NCBI GenBank assembly: GCA_002382755.1
Contig: DFZT01000053.1
Coordinates: 1-61,443 of the forward strand
Direction of reading: 5' to 3'
From: Firmicutes bacterium UBA4049
GTDB taxonomy: Bacteria; Bacillota; Desulfotomaculia; Desulfotomaculales; Nap2-2B
Length of the DNA stretch: 61,443 nt
In this document: piece after piece, positions 25,971 to 34,174 of the stretch
Numbering within the stretch: the first letter of the stretch is position 1
Layout: each line of letters starts with the position of its first letter
The notes under the pieces: generated by a model
Databases searched by the model: none
Told to the model about the DNA's origin: nothing
The model's input: the letters and a program-made list of their open reading frames with translations, nothing else
Made by a program: the position numbers and the translations under genes

Positions 25971-26893
25971 AAAAGTTTATCTGCAAAGGGTCCCTGGTTA
26001 TCCGGGGACCCTTTGGAAATAAAATTATAGAATGCTTCAGCAGCAAAATTATTCATCCAGCTTTGATCGCGAATAACATATAACTTTCTGTTCAGATCAA
26101 GGTCATGAACAGGAATTTCCTTGATTAATCCAAGTAATAAAGGTTCCCGGGCAGCTAAAAATGAAACAACGCTTACCCCCAAACCGGCTTCCACGGCGGT
26201 AATTATAGCCCGGGTACTGCCCATTTCCATAACAACGTTTAATTGTTCTTTAGAAATACCAATCCTGGCAAGGCTTGCTTCAAAAGTTTTCCGTGTTCCG
26301 GAGCCGCTTTCCCTTAAAATAAACTTTTCCTTGATTAGATTGTCAATCTTTACTTCCTCGCCGGCTTTCCGGAAATGATCCGGCGGGGCAATCAAAACCA
26401 AGTGGTCAGTTAGAAAAGGTAAACATTCGATTTCCTTGCCTGAAATCGGTGTGCCGCAAAAACCTATGTCTATATCGCGGTTTAAAAGCCACGTTTCAAT
26501 CTGTGCGCTTCCCGCTATCCGCATATTTATTTGAATTCCCGGAAACTGCCGGTGAAAGTTCCCGATTAATTTCGGCAGTACGTATTCACCGGGAATGGTA
26601 CTCGCTCCAATTGTAAAAGATCCTGTTTTTAATTCTTTCAGATCATTGATGGCTGATTTAATCTTATAATAATGGGCAACTACCTGCTTCGCCTGCTCAA
26701 ATAACAGTTTCCCGGCTTCAGTAAGAATAACATTTTTTTCATTTCGCCAGAAAAGTTTTACACCAAGGAACTCCTCTAGAGACTGGATCTGAAAACTGAC
26801 CGCAGGCTGGCTCATGTACAACCTTTTGGCAGCTTTAGTAAAACCCTTTAACTCGGCAACCCATAAAAAAACTTCCAGCTGTTTTAAATTCAT
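25883..26893 (-). CDS. LysR-family transcriptional regulator (CysL/CbbR-like)
   Basis: The N-terminal helix-turn-helix (MNLKQLEVFLWVAELKG, then AAKRLYMSQPAVSFQIQSLE) is followed by a periplasmic-binding-like effector domain (about 90-295: TIGASTIPGEYVLP, RESGSGTR, AGLGVSVVS). The effector is unknown. The frame runs about 35 residues past the usual family end (FYNFI) through an inverted repeat and 88 bases into the opposite-strand cyclophilin gene. The normal stop thus seems lost and a 3' extension gained. It lies downstream of the transglutaminase-like and CBS genes on the same strand. Confidence 0.92.
   Translation of the reverse strand: MNLKQLEVFLWVAELKGFTKAAKRLYMSQPAVSFQIQSLEEFLGVKLFWRNEKNVILTEAGKLLFEQAKQVVAHYYKIKSAINDLKELKTGSFTIGASTIPGEYVLPKLIGNFHRQFPGIQINMRIAGSAQIETWLLNRDIDIGFCGTPISGKEIECLPFLTDHLVLIAPPDHFRKAGEEVKIDNLIKEKFILRESGSGTRKTFEASLARIGISKEQLNVVMEMGSTRAIITAVEAGLGVSVVSFLAAREPLLLGLIKEIPVHDLDLNRKLYVIRDQSWMNNFAAEAFYNFISKGSPDNQGPFADKLFYSCFVMSILTIFMSCADFPLASVLTAAI
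25985..26014. terminator. Inverted repeat between the cyclophilin and LysR genes
   Basis: AAAGGGTCCC pairs perfectly with GGGACCCTTT over 10 bp with a 10-base loop. It sits 15 bases after the cyclophilin stop. T-runs are poor on both strands, so termination is likely but not certain. The LysR frame reads through it. Confidence 0.55.
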
Positions 26894-26993
26894 TTTTCAC
26901 CTGAATAAAGCATATTTTTATTATCTATAGTTATATTATAGCTTTTTTTCATCTCAATTTAAATATTATTTAAAAAAGTGTATTTGCAGGTTA

Positions 26994-28016
26994 TTACTTA
27001 ACGGGAAACAAAAATGCGTTTTTCCTGCTTTTGCTGCTGGCGTCACCGATTCGCCATCCCGGTGTTGTCGTCTCGGCAAAGTAATATTTTGTTCCTTCAT
27101 AATCGTAATATAAGAGGTCCCGGTTAGACGGAACCTGATCATCTTCAAAAGCTATTCCTACAGCATAGTGATCCGGAAACTCTACCAGAGCAACTCTATA
27201 CCCCATGTTTTTCAGGATGGCAGCCAAAAGAATAGACTTGCAGTCACAATCACCATTTTCAGCAAGTGTTTGAACCGACAGCTGGACATCCGCAACTTTG
27301 TAGGGGATAGCGCCTCCGATAAAACTCAGTACAAACTCAGCCCTGTGAAAGTAATCTAATTTGGCAGCCAGGGCTGACAGCGATTCCCCCATGTAACCGG
27401 CAAATCGATAGTTTTTTTCTTCTGTCGCCCAGGAGGATAAATCACCGTTTGAAGTTGTCCTTAAAGAACTGATTAAACTTCTCAGGTTGGCGTCGGACCT
27501 TATAAAAATGGCTCTTTGTTCAGCGCCGTCGCTTTCATAATACTTCTGAACGATATCTTTTATATTTTTGCTGTATTCGAGCAAATCTGCGGGAATACCT
27601 ATATTCCAGTTATACGTAACTCCCTGGTAACTCCAGGTAAAAGCCTTACTTACGCTCTTTTCGTTAAAGGAAAGCGGCTCTACAGACTGCCGCACTTCAG
27701 GAATTGGCAGGAAAGCTGACACGTTATTATCGGGAATATTGATTAACGAAGCGAAAATAACAACACAAAGGATAACGGCAATAAGCGCAACAAGATATTT
27801 GGATGCTGGTTTTTTCTCTCCTTCAATCTCATCCAAATATTCCTCCCGGTAAATTGGCGTACCGGGGAAATTGAGGTCAAAAAGCCAGTAGCCGCACTCT
27901 GTGCAGTTATTGGCTTCTTTAGAGGAAATAGTATTGCATACAGGGCACCTGTACCCCAAAATGTCCCCGCTGTTCATCCTGTTTACATCCACTTCTTTTT
28001 TACTTAGAATATTCAT
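26994..28016 (-). CDS. Zinc-ribbon membrane protein with a transglutaminase-like domain
   Basis: Taking ATG 28014-28016 as start (MNILSKKE, GGGAG just upstream), the 340-residue protein begins with a zinc ribbon (C24, C27, C38, C41). One membrane span (about 74-95) follows and then an outside domain ending in NGDCDCKSILLAAILKNMGYRV, FPDHYAVG and YYFAETT. The Cys257/259, His283 and acidic residue near 315 fit a transglutaminase-like cysteine protease or amidase core. The target is unknown. A longer frame to 28133 is open but unlike the family. Cytosolic zinc ribbon plus outside catalytic domain suggests a signalling or wall-processing role. Confidence 0.75.
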   Translation of the reverse strand: MNILSKKEVDVNRMNSGDILGYRCPVCNTISSKEANNCTECGYWLFDLNFPGTPIYREEYLDEIEGEKKPASKYLVALIAVILCVVIFASLINIPDNNVSAFLPIPEVRQSVEPLSFNEKSVSKAFTWSYQGVTYNWNIGIPADLLEYSKNIKDIVQKYYESDGAEQRAIFIRSDANLRSLISSLRTTSNGDLSSWATEEKNYRFAGYMGESLSALAAKLDYFHRAEFVLSFIGGAIPYKVADVQLSVQTLAENGDCDCKSILLAAILKNMGYRVALVEFPDHYAVGIAFEDDQVPSNRDLLYYDYEGTKYYFAETTTPGWRIGDASSKSRKNAFLFPVK

Positions 28017-28129
28017 CACTCCCGGGCCAACTTCCTTTTTTAAAAAAAAGTATAAAATGTCAAAACCCCGCAAAAAATTTGCAGGGCTGCTGTTTTTAAA
28101 AAATACTGCTGTTTTTATAAACAACAAGC

Positions 28130-28594
28130 TCACCGGGAATGTGTGGCTTTGATAATATCCTGGCGGCTGATTATTCCCAGTAGTCTTTTGTTTTCATCCA
28201 CTACCGGGATACGGTTGACTTCTTTTTCCGAAATAATTTTGATTACTTTTTCAATCGGGTCTTCCGGCCCGACAGAATACACCTTCTTGGACATTAACTC
28301 GCTAACCTTGAGAGCAATAATGCGTTTTAATTCTTTGTTGAAACGGCCGGGGTTTTCCAAATAAATAACGCCTCCGAGAAAAACAGTCATTACCGGCGCT
28401 TTTATTTCCTTATCCTGAATTACCAAGTCGCCCTCACTGATGACGCCGGTTAGTTTTCCTTCACTGTCGACTACGGGCATGCCGCTGACATGGTGATTCA
28501 GCATCAGTTGAGCAACTTTTTCTATTGTATCATTTTCATTAACTGTAATGACCTCTTTGGTCATTATATCTTTAGCCAACACTTTTCCCGCCAT
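28130..28594 (-). CDS. CBS-domain pair protein
   Basis: The 154-residue protein is two CBS repeats (VLAKDIMTKEVITVNENDTIEKVA, and VSELMSKKVYSVGPEDPIEKV), each ending in the GVISEGDL or GIISRQDII element. A short insert separates them (APVMTVFLGGVIYL, common in this subfamily). Such stand-alone CBS proteins bind adenine nucleotides and sense energy state; no partner domain is present. It is likely the first gene of the leftward unit including 26994-28016. Confidence 0.9.
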   Translation of the reverse strand: MAGKVLAKDIMTKEVITVNENDTIEKVAQLMLNHHVSGMPVVDSEGKLTGVISEGDLVIQDKEIKAPVMTVFLGGVIYLENPGRFNKELKRIIALKVSELMSKKVYSVGPEDPIEKVIKIISEKEVNRIPVVDENKRLLGIISRQDIIKATHSR

Positions 28595-28697
28595 GTGATT
28601 ACCTCCAAAGATTCTTTCCTTATTTAATCTATATTTTATATAAAAACAGCACAGGCGGCAATCCTTAAATAAATTTACGGTACTTTGAGATCGCCTG

Positions 28698-29336
28698 TCA
28701 GGCTATATTAATAACTTTACCGGATTTGGTAAGCTGTTCAAGTATTTCAAACATGTTGCTGACCTTTCCGATAAGCAGTTTTTCCGTAAGCTTGTAATAA
28801 TTCAGGCATGTGCCGCAGGATAGAACCTGCGCGCCCTTTTGGGCCAGGGAATTCAATTGTTCGATTACCGGCGAACCTTCGGTTGTCAGGTAAACTCCGG
28901 AGTTTATAAAAATCAAAGATTCCGGGCACGGCTGTTCAATTAAAGCAGTAAAGAAACTCTTCATCAGCACCTCGCCCAAATCCGGGGAGCCCTGTCCAAA
29001 CGAGTTGGTTGTAATCAGATAAACCTGACCTGTACTAATCAGGCAAGCCTGGTCTTTTTGATAAACGCCTTCTACTTTTTGACCATATTCAGCACTGCGT
29101 TGCAAATCCCCGGATTTATCTTTTGCAGTTATCTCCAATACGAAATCACCGCCAGATTCCTTTACGTCCACACTGCAACCTGAATTTTCTGCAAAAGCGG
29201 TAACATTTTCTTTCGCAGTCTGATTATCAACGATAACGGTGAGAACGACCCCCTGTCCCATTCCTTCCAGCGCTTTTTTAGTGTTTATTACAGGCTGGGG
29301 ACACGCTAACCCCCGGCAATCCAAACTTTTATTCAT
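28698..29336 (-). CDS. yedF: YedF: TusA-DsrE fusion of sulfur/selenium metabolism
   Basis: The start is ATG 29334-29336 (MNKSLDCRG), preceded by GAGGAGG; an in-frame upstream extension is ignored. Residues 1-75 are a TusA-like domain with the CPxP motif (LACPQPV, Cys12). The C-terminal 110 residues are DsrE-like (VYLITTNSFGQGSPDLG, LIFINSGVYLTTEGS, LSCGTCLNYY). YedF-type proteins are linked by genome context to selenium utilisation, possibly as a persulfide or perselenide carrier. The neighbouring cysteine desulfurase and dehydratase-type pair fit that setting. Confidence 0.88.
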   Translation of the reverse strand: MNKSLDCRGLACPQPVINTKKALEGMGQGVVLTVIVDNQTAKENVTAFAENSGCSVDVKESGGDFVLEITAKDKSGDLQRSAEYGQKVEGVYQKDQACLISTGQVYLITTNSFGQGSPDLGEVLMKSFFTALIEQPCPESLIFINSGVYLTTEGSPVIEQLNSLAQKGAQVLSCGTCLNYYKLTEKLLIGKVSNMFEILEQLTKSGKVINIA

Positions 29337-29481
29337 CTGCCTTCCTCCTCGTATGATCTGAATGGAAATAGTCTCTTGACTTGCCAAAATGACTTGCCCT
29401 TGGGACAATCAAACCTTATACTCTCAAGACAGACATGTTTTGATAAACTTAACCTTCGCTTCGCTTTTTTATCCTCTCAAT

Positions 29482-30261
29482 TTACAGCGATTTTAGTTTA
29501 ACTTCTTCCTGGGCAAGAAGAGCCGCTCCCAGGGCGCCGGCAATCTGCGACTCCGGCACAACAAGCAAATCTCTCCCGAGTTCTTTACCCAAGAACTCCC
29601 GCACACCCTCATTTTTTGCCACTCCGCCGGTAAATACAATATGCTCGCCCTTGCCCAATCTTTCAGCCATAGCAGCCACCCTGGCCGCCACAGACTGATG
29701 GATACCGGCTATTATTCTCTCTCTCTTCACTCCCTCCGCCAGCAGGCTGATTACTTCCGACTCGACAAATACAGTACACATATTACTAGTCTGGATTGGA
29801 TCGGCGTTCTTGGACAGCATGGCCAGTTCACTGACGTCCAGACCTAGGGCGGCAGCTATTACCTCCAGGAACTTACCCGTCCCGGCGGCGCACCTGTCGT
29901 TCATCGCAAAGTCAGTGACATTGCCGAAACGGTCGACGGCGATCACCTTGCTGTCCTGCCCGCCTATATCGATAACCATGTCAATTTCTTTCACTAAAAA
30001 GTGAGCCCCTTTGGCATGACAGGTAATCTCCGTAACAGCTTGATCAATGAAGGGAACAGATATCCTTCCATAACCTGTTCCCACAATAAAACCGATATCC
30101 CCTCGCTTTAGGCCGGCGTTCCCGAGGAGTTCCTCGAAAGCCTCCCTTCCAGCCTGACGCGGGCTGTAACCCGTCGGCCTGATCAAACTTATCCAGGAGT
30201 TTCCCTCAACAAGAACGGCTTTTGTCGTCACAGAACCCAAATCCAAGCCAACAGTAATCAT
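29482..30261 (-). CDS. 2-hydroxyacyl-CoA dehydratase-type activator ATPase (HgdC/YjiL family)
   Basis: The 259-residue ASKHA ATPase shows TVGLDLGSVTTKAVLV, IDIGGQDSKVI and VFTGGVAKNEGV. Two cysteines, in NDRCAAGTGKF and SNMCTVFVESEV, bridge the dimer by one [4Fe-4S] cluster. With ATP it injects a low-potential electron into its partner. Its start overlaps the end of the partner gene by 4 bases, so the two are translationally coupled. As the partner is of the double-cubane type, this is more likely a DCCP reductase than a classical dehydratase activator. Confidence 0.92.
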   Translation of the reverse strand: MITVGLDLGSVTTKAVLVEGNSWISLIRPTGYSPRQAGREAFEELLGNAGLKRGDIGFIVGTGYGRISVPFIDQAVTEITCHAKGAHFLVKEIDMVIDIGGQDSKVIAVDRFGNVTDFAMNDRCAAGTGKFLEVIAAALGLDVSELAMLSKNADPIQTSNMCTVFVESEVISLLAEGVKRERIIAGIHQSVAARVAAMAERLGKGEHIVFTGGVAKNEGVREFLGKELGRDLLVVPESQIAGALGAALLAQEEVKLKSL

Positions 30262-31409
30262 TGTTGTTTTTTTCTGCCCGTAACCTCGATAAAGGCGCTG
30301 ATCCTGGTTTGAAGCTGCTGCAGGTCCGAAGAGGAATAGTCGGTCTCCAAGTGCAAAAAGGGCAGGCCAAAATCTTTTTTTACAAAATCCCTGACCATTT
30401 CAGCTTCGATGTTGTATGTATGACAGGCTTGCCAGGTCAGGTCAACAACACCGTCAACCTTATATTCGGTAATCAGCCGGTCGAGAAGCTCAAACCGGCC
30501 GCTGTTTGGCGACATGCAGGAACAGGGTATCTTCAGATACCTCTCGGCAAGCGCTTCCAGAGGATCCTTCTGATCGTTCTCTTCAACCAGGTATCCCAGC
30601 GTCTTGATCCCGCCGCAGTTCTCCAGACAAACAACGCTCCCGCCGCATTTTTCAATCAGCATGACAACTTTTTCAGACCCGAGGCCCACAGGGCAGCCAG
30701 TTAAAAGAATGCGCGGCGTGCCTTTCGGAAACGGCGAAGTCCCGTTGCCGGCAATTTCGTCAGCTTCTCCAATTAAACCGTTAACCAGTTCGATACCCTC
30801 TTCCTTGTCTTCATTAAAGTTATTAGACCAGAGGGCTGTCATCAGATCAAGACCGGACAGAGGAGCCGGATCGATTTTGTTTATTTCATGGAGACGCTTC
30901 ATGGTCCGCCGTTCCCTGTTGGCAAGTTTAATAGCCTGCCGGAGGGAATCCTCGCTAATCTCGGCACCCAGATTCTCCTCCAGTTTAATTTTTAAAACCG
31001 AGAGCTCAGCCAGCCACCAATCGAATGTCCTGGTTCCGTCTGAACTCTGAGGCAGCTGCATTATATGCATCGGTTTATACCGGCGCAAAAATTCAAACAT
31101 CTTTTTCTTGCCGTCACAGGTAGTTTCCGCAATTACAAAATCAGCAAGCCGGAAAAAAGGGCATGTGTCCGTAATGGCAAATCCGAAGCTTGATTTAATC
31201 AGCGGACAAAGGTTGCGGGGTAATACCTTTTCAGCAGCCGCGATAGGCTCGTTTTTTGTCCCGCAAAGGCCTACCGGAATAGCCCCCGCGGCAAGAACAA
31301 GTTCCTGGGGTGCAAACGCGCAATATAGGCCAACAATTTTTGTTTTATTTTTTTTGGCATTTTCAAGATCCATTATGCTCAGATCGCGGAAATTCTTGAA
31401 AATCTTCAT
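30258..31409 (-). CDS. Double-cubane cluster protein / HgdB-like reductase component
   Basis: Starting at ATG 31407-31409 (MKIFKNFRD, the usual family opening), the 383-residue protein resembles single-subunit 2-hydroxyacyl-CoA dehydratase D components. Cysteines occur in LYCAFAPQE, NLCPLIKSSFG, TDTCPFF, TTCDGKKK, LENCGG, PCSCMS and WQACH, more than a classical subunit needs. From established work, such proteins (YjiM, DCCP) hold an [8Fe-9S] double cubane and reduce small substrates when charged by the ATPase next door. The physiological substrate is not known. A TTG at 31437-31439 would add 10 residues without a ribosome site. Confidence 0.85.
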   Translation of the reverse strand: MKIFKNFRDLSIMDLENAKKNKTKIVGLYCAFAPQELVLAAGAIPVGLCGTKNEPIAAAEKVLPRNLCPLIKSSFGFAITDTCPFFRLADFVIAETTCDGKKKMFEFLRRYKPMHIMQLPQSSDGTRTFDWWLAELSVLKIKLEENLGAEISEDSLRQAIKLANRERRTMKRLHEINKIDPAPLSGLDLMTALWSNNFNEDKEEGIELVNGLIGEADEIAGNGTSPFPKGTPRILLTGCPVGLGSEKVVMLIEKCGGSVVCLENCGGIKTLGYLVEENDQKDPLEALAERYLKIPCSCMSPNSGRFELLDRLITEYKVDGVVDLTWQACHTYNIEAEMVRDFVKKDFGLPFLHLETDYSSSDLQQLQTRISAFIEVTGRKKQQ

Positions 31410-31708
31410 CGACCCGGGGCGCAAACTGATCACCTTCAATTTCGTAATTAAATAAAATTAAATAAAATTATATATTATCATTATTTATTATTCCAATATA
31501 TTTATTTTATAGCTGGATTTATAAATGATAAAACAGTTATATGGCTGATGATATATAACAATAGGGGATTTTAGAAGCGAATTAAACTGAAGAATCTACA
31601 ATTGTTTCTTATGCAATTAAGGAACACAAGGATGAGCGAGGCTTACATCAAATCAATCTTCAAGGCTATAAGTAACTTCTTTAGAAAAATTTTTAAAGCA
31701 GATGTGAA
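31410..31708. other. AT-rich gap between nifS and the double-cubane gene
   Basis: No gene is supported. It contains short AT repeats (TTAAATAAAA twice near 31446-31468) just upstream of the double-cubane gene and presumably its promoter; several TATAAT-like boxes occur, so none can be chosen. Confidence 0.4.
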
Positions 31709-31739
31709 AACCCTGGTAAAATGTCATTTTACCAGGGTT
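31709..31739 (-). terminator. Terminator overlapping the nifS stop codon
   Basis: On the minus strand AACCCTGGTAAAATG pairs with CATTTTACCAGGGTT, and TTTTC follows. The 5' arm includes the last two codons and the TAA of the cysteine desulfurase gene, so the terminator forms from coding sequence. Confidence 0.75.
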
Positions 31740-32868
31740 CTATCACTGAATCTATAACTTCCAGGAAATACTCCACATCCTCCTCTTTATTATCTCTGCC
31801 AAGTGTAAGGCGTAAGGATCCATAAGCAGCCTGCGGCGGAATGCCCATTGCCAGCAAAACGTGCGACGGCTCCAAAGAGCCCGATGTGCAAGCCGAACCG
31901 CTTGACGCAGCTATACCCTTCATATCTAGATTGAAGAGCATTGATTCTCCTTCGACGAATTCAAAACAAAAACTGGCATGGTTGGGCAGACGGGAAGTGG
32001 GATGACCGGTCAGTCTTACCTCCTTGAACCGGCTAAGGACGCCGCTGATCAACCGATCGCGAAGCGCTGTTAATCGCTTGCTTTCCTGCTCCATCCCGTT
32101 AAAAGCCAGTTCGGCGGCTTTGCCCATCCCAACGATACCAGGTACATTTTCCGTACCCGCCCTGCGCAATTTTTCCTGGGCTCCGCCATGGAATAAAGTC
32201 TGTTTAATACGTGTGCCCCTTCGTATGTACAAGGCTCCTATACCCTTGGGACCATATATTTTGTGCCCCGAAACCGAAAGCAGGTCGACACCAAGCTCAT
32301 TAACTTTAAAGGGAATTTTACAGAAACTCTGTACTGCGTCCGTATGAAGGATAATTCCCCGCTGTCCGGCCAAATTGCCTATTTCTTTTATTGGCATGAC
32401 AGTTCCAACTTCATTGTTCGCATGCATAATACTAATCAGGATCGTTTTATCTGTAACTGCGTCAGCAAGTTCATCAACATTAACCTGGCCATATTGATCC
32501 ACAGGCAGGATCGTAATGTCGAAACCCTGCTTTCCCAAAGCTTTAACAGTATTGAGAACTGCGTGGTGCTCAACTGCACAGGTTATTATATGGTTCCCCC
32601 TGTCCCGGTTTGTACAGGCGATTCCATGTATGGCCATGTTATCGGATTCGGTTCCTCCGCTTGCAAAGACAATCTCCCCGGGATTGGCGGACATGGCTGC
32701 AGCGACCTTTTCCCTTGCCTCTTCAACGGCTCTACAGGCTATAGTCCCATAGTAATGCTGGCTGGTAGGGTTGCCATAATTTTGACCGGTTAAAAAACGG
32801 TTCATCTCCTCTGCCACCTGTGCGTGAACAGGCGTGGTGGCGCTGTGATCAAAATAAATCCTGCGCAA
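31729..32868 (-). CDS. Cysteine desulfurase (NifS/IscS family)
   Basis: The 379-residue PLP enzyme has the Schiff-base lysine K203 in SVSGHKIYGPKG, HTDAVQSF, GGAQEKLRRAGTENV and the persulfide-forming C327 in SSGSACTSGS, which lies in the long flexible loop of the IscS/NifS class. It converts cysteine to alanine and enzyme persulfide for Fe-S assembly or other sulfur, possibly selenium, transfer. No IscU lies next to it. Downstream on the same strand are the double-cubane pair and yedF, suggesting a dedicated rather than housekeeping role, though its terminator makes it a separate transcript. Confidence 0.93.
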   Translation of the reverse strand: MRRIYFDHSATTPVHAQVAEEMNRFLTGQNYGNPTSQHYYGTIACRAVEEAREKVAAAMSANPGEIVFASGGTESDNMAIHGIACTNRDRGNHIITCAVEHHAVLNTVKALGKQGFDITILPVDQYGQVNVDELADAVTDKTILISIMHANNEVGTVMPIKEIGNLAGQRGIILHTDAVQSFCKIPFKVNELGVDLLSVSGHKIYGPKGIGALYIRRGTRIKQTLFHGGAQEKLRRAGTENVPGIVGMGKAAELAFNGMEQESKRLTALRDRLISGVLSRFKEVRLTGHPTSRLPNHASFCFEFVEGESMLFNLDMKGIAASSGSACTSGSLEPSHVLLAMGIPPQAAYGSLRLTLGRDNKEEDVEYFLEVIDSVIEPW

Positions 32869-33205
32869 TATTTATCCCCCTTGTATAAAAGACAACAATC
32901 AACCTGGGCCGGCTGAGTTCCCAACACTGATAAAATAATTATATATGAGGCTTCGTTATATTTATAATTTAATATTATTATGGTTGAAGCATTAATAAAT
33001 AAAGATATTTTATAGCTTGTATACAAAAACAGGCCTTGCGAAGGCCTTGCGAAGGACTGATAAGAAAATTTAGACCTCTTAAAAGTACGGTTTCTACAGT
33101 CAGACAAATGCTGCCGGCGCATAATTGGTATATAATAAGTTGAAAACGTTTTGCGCATTTGAAGGACGCAGTTCTCAATTTAATATAGAAAGTGTTGGAG
33201 GGAAA
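32869..33205. other. Divergent promoter region of nifS and the HAD gene
   Basis: No gene is supported. A TATAAT-containing element (33131-33136, in GGTATATAATAAG) is about 70 bases before the HAD gene start. A short tandem repeat GCGAAGG(C/A) occurs near 33037-33056. Confidence 0.45.
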
Positions 33206-33676
33206 ATGGTTACTTTTAATATTCCGGGGAAAGGATCTGTCAGATTAAATCATATCGTGCTTGATTTTAACGGAACGATCGCACGTGACGGTGTGTTGAT
33301 TGACGGAGTAAAGGAAAGGCTAAACAAGTTAGCGGAACAAATGGAAGTCCATATTGTGACAGCCGACACTTTCGGTTTCTGCCAGGAGCACTGCAAAGGT
33401 ATTAAGAGCAACATCCATATTCTTACCGCTGAGGTCGGCAGTCCTGAAAAGCTGAAAATCACAGAATCACTGGCGGTAGAAAACGTTGCAGCCGTGGGCA
33501 ACGGCGTCAACGATGCCCTGATGTTGAAGGCTGCTGCTCTGGGTATTGTTGTCATCGGGCCGGAAGGAGCTTCAATAAAGGCTCTCCGGGAAGCTGACGT
33601 AATAGTGAAGGATATCAACGACGGACTTGATTTGCTTTTGAACCCCAAAAGACTTATTGCGACTTTACGGGAGTAA
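33206..33676 (+). CDS. HAD-superfamily protein (soluble P-type-ATPase-like)
   Basis: ATG 33206 (MVTFNIPGKG) follows TTGGAGGG; an upstream frame start at 33125 is ignored. The 156-residue protein has motif I as VLDFNGTIARDG, motif II IVTADTFG and motif III/IV VGNGVNDALMLKAA. Motif I reads DxN instead of DxD, so the general acid of normal HAD phosphatases is absent and hydrolysis should be slow. It resembles the catalytic core of P-type ATPases without membrane parts. The substrate is unknown. Confidence 0.85.
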   Translation: MVTFNIPGKGSVRLNHIVLDFNGTIARDGVLIDGVKERLNKLAEQMEVHIVTADTFGFCQEHCKGIKSNIHILTAEVGSPEKLKITESLAVENVAAVGNGVNDALMLKAAALGIVVIGPEGASIKALREADVIVKDINDGLDLLLNPKRLIATLRE

Positions 33677-33836
33677 ACGTCCACGCCGCTGAAGCAACGC
33701 TGGCTTAGAGGATAAAAATTCATTGATAAAAAAGTTCAATATCTTAAAGTGCAGTTTTGAGCTTTCATTCGCCAAAGATTATCCTCCACGCGTGCGCGAT
33801 TTATGCTATTCAAGTATAGAATATAGAGGCGAAAGC

Positions 33837-33989
33837 ATGGAAAAATACAGAGTCTTTGCAGGCGAGCAAAAAGATACCTGCAACAAACCGGTTCATCAAT
33901 TAAGACGCTGTCAGGGATTATGCTGTAAAAACCTGTTAGACAGTGAGGAGGCGCAAGAATGCCGAGAAGAAACAGGAAAGAACCCTTAG
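33837..33989 (+). CDS. Possible small cysteine-rich protein
   Basis: ATG 33837 after AGAGGCG opens a 50-residue frame (MEKYRVFAGEQKD...) with CNKP, RRCQGLCCKN and QECREE, six cysteines that could bind metal. The frame is open back to 33723 but no ribosome site supports that. No homologue is recognised. It overlaps the next small frame. Confidence 0.35.
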   Translation: MEKYRVFAGEQKDTCNKPVHQLRRCQGLCCKNLLDSEEAQECREETGKNP

Positions 33990-34113
33990 AGTTACATACA
34001 AGAGAATTTCCGGTTTCAGAACGCAACCGGACCAGATTGAAATTCTCAAAAAGCGTATTGTTTTTTTCGAAAAACGCATAGAGAATTTACAAAAAATTGA
34101 TTGGACAGCTTGA
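33943..34113 (+). CDS. Possible small coiled-coil protein, perhaps frameshifted
   Basis: A frame open from 33940 reads VRRRKNAEKKQERT, then LRVTYKRISGF, then a heptad-like helix QPDQIEILKKRI/VFFEKRIENLQ and ends at 34113. The only ATG with a good Shine-Dalgarno (GAGGAGG, ATG 33959-33961, MPRRNRKEP) lies in a different frame and would join it by a -1 shift near 33983. Either it starts at GTG 33943 without a clear ribosome site, or it is a small frameshifted gene. Confidence 0.3.
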   Translation: MRRRKNAEKKQERTLRVTYKRISGFRTQPDQIEILKKRIVFFEKRIENLQKIDWTA

Positions 34114-34174
34114 AAGCGGCGCCAGGTAAAAAAAGACATTGGATTAAATAGCTGCGCTATTGTTTTCACTTCTC

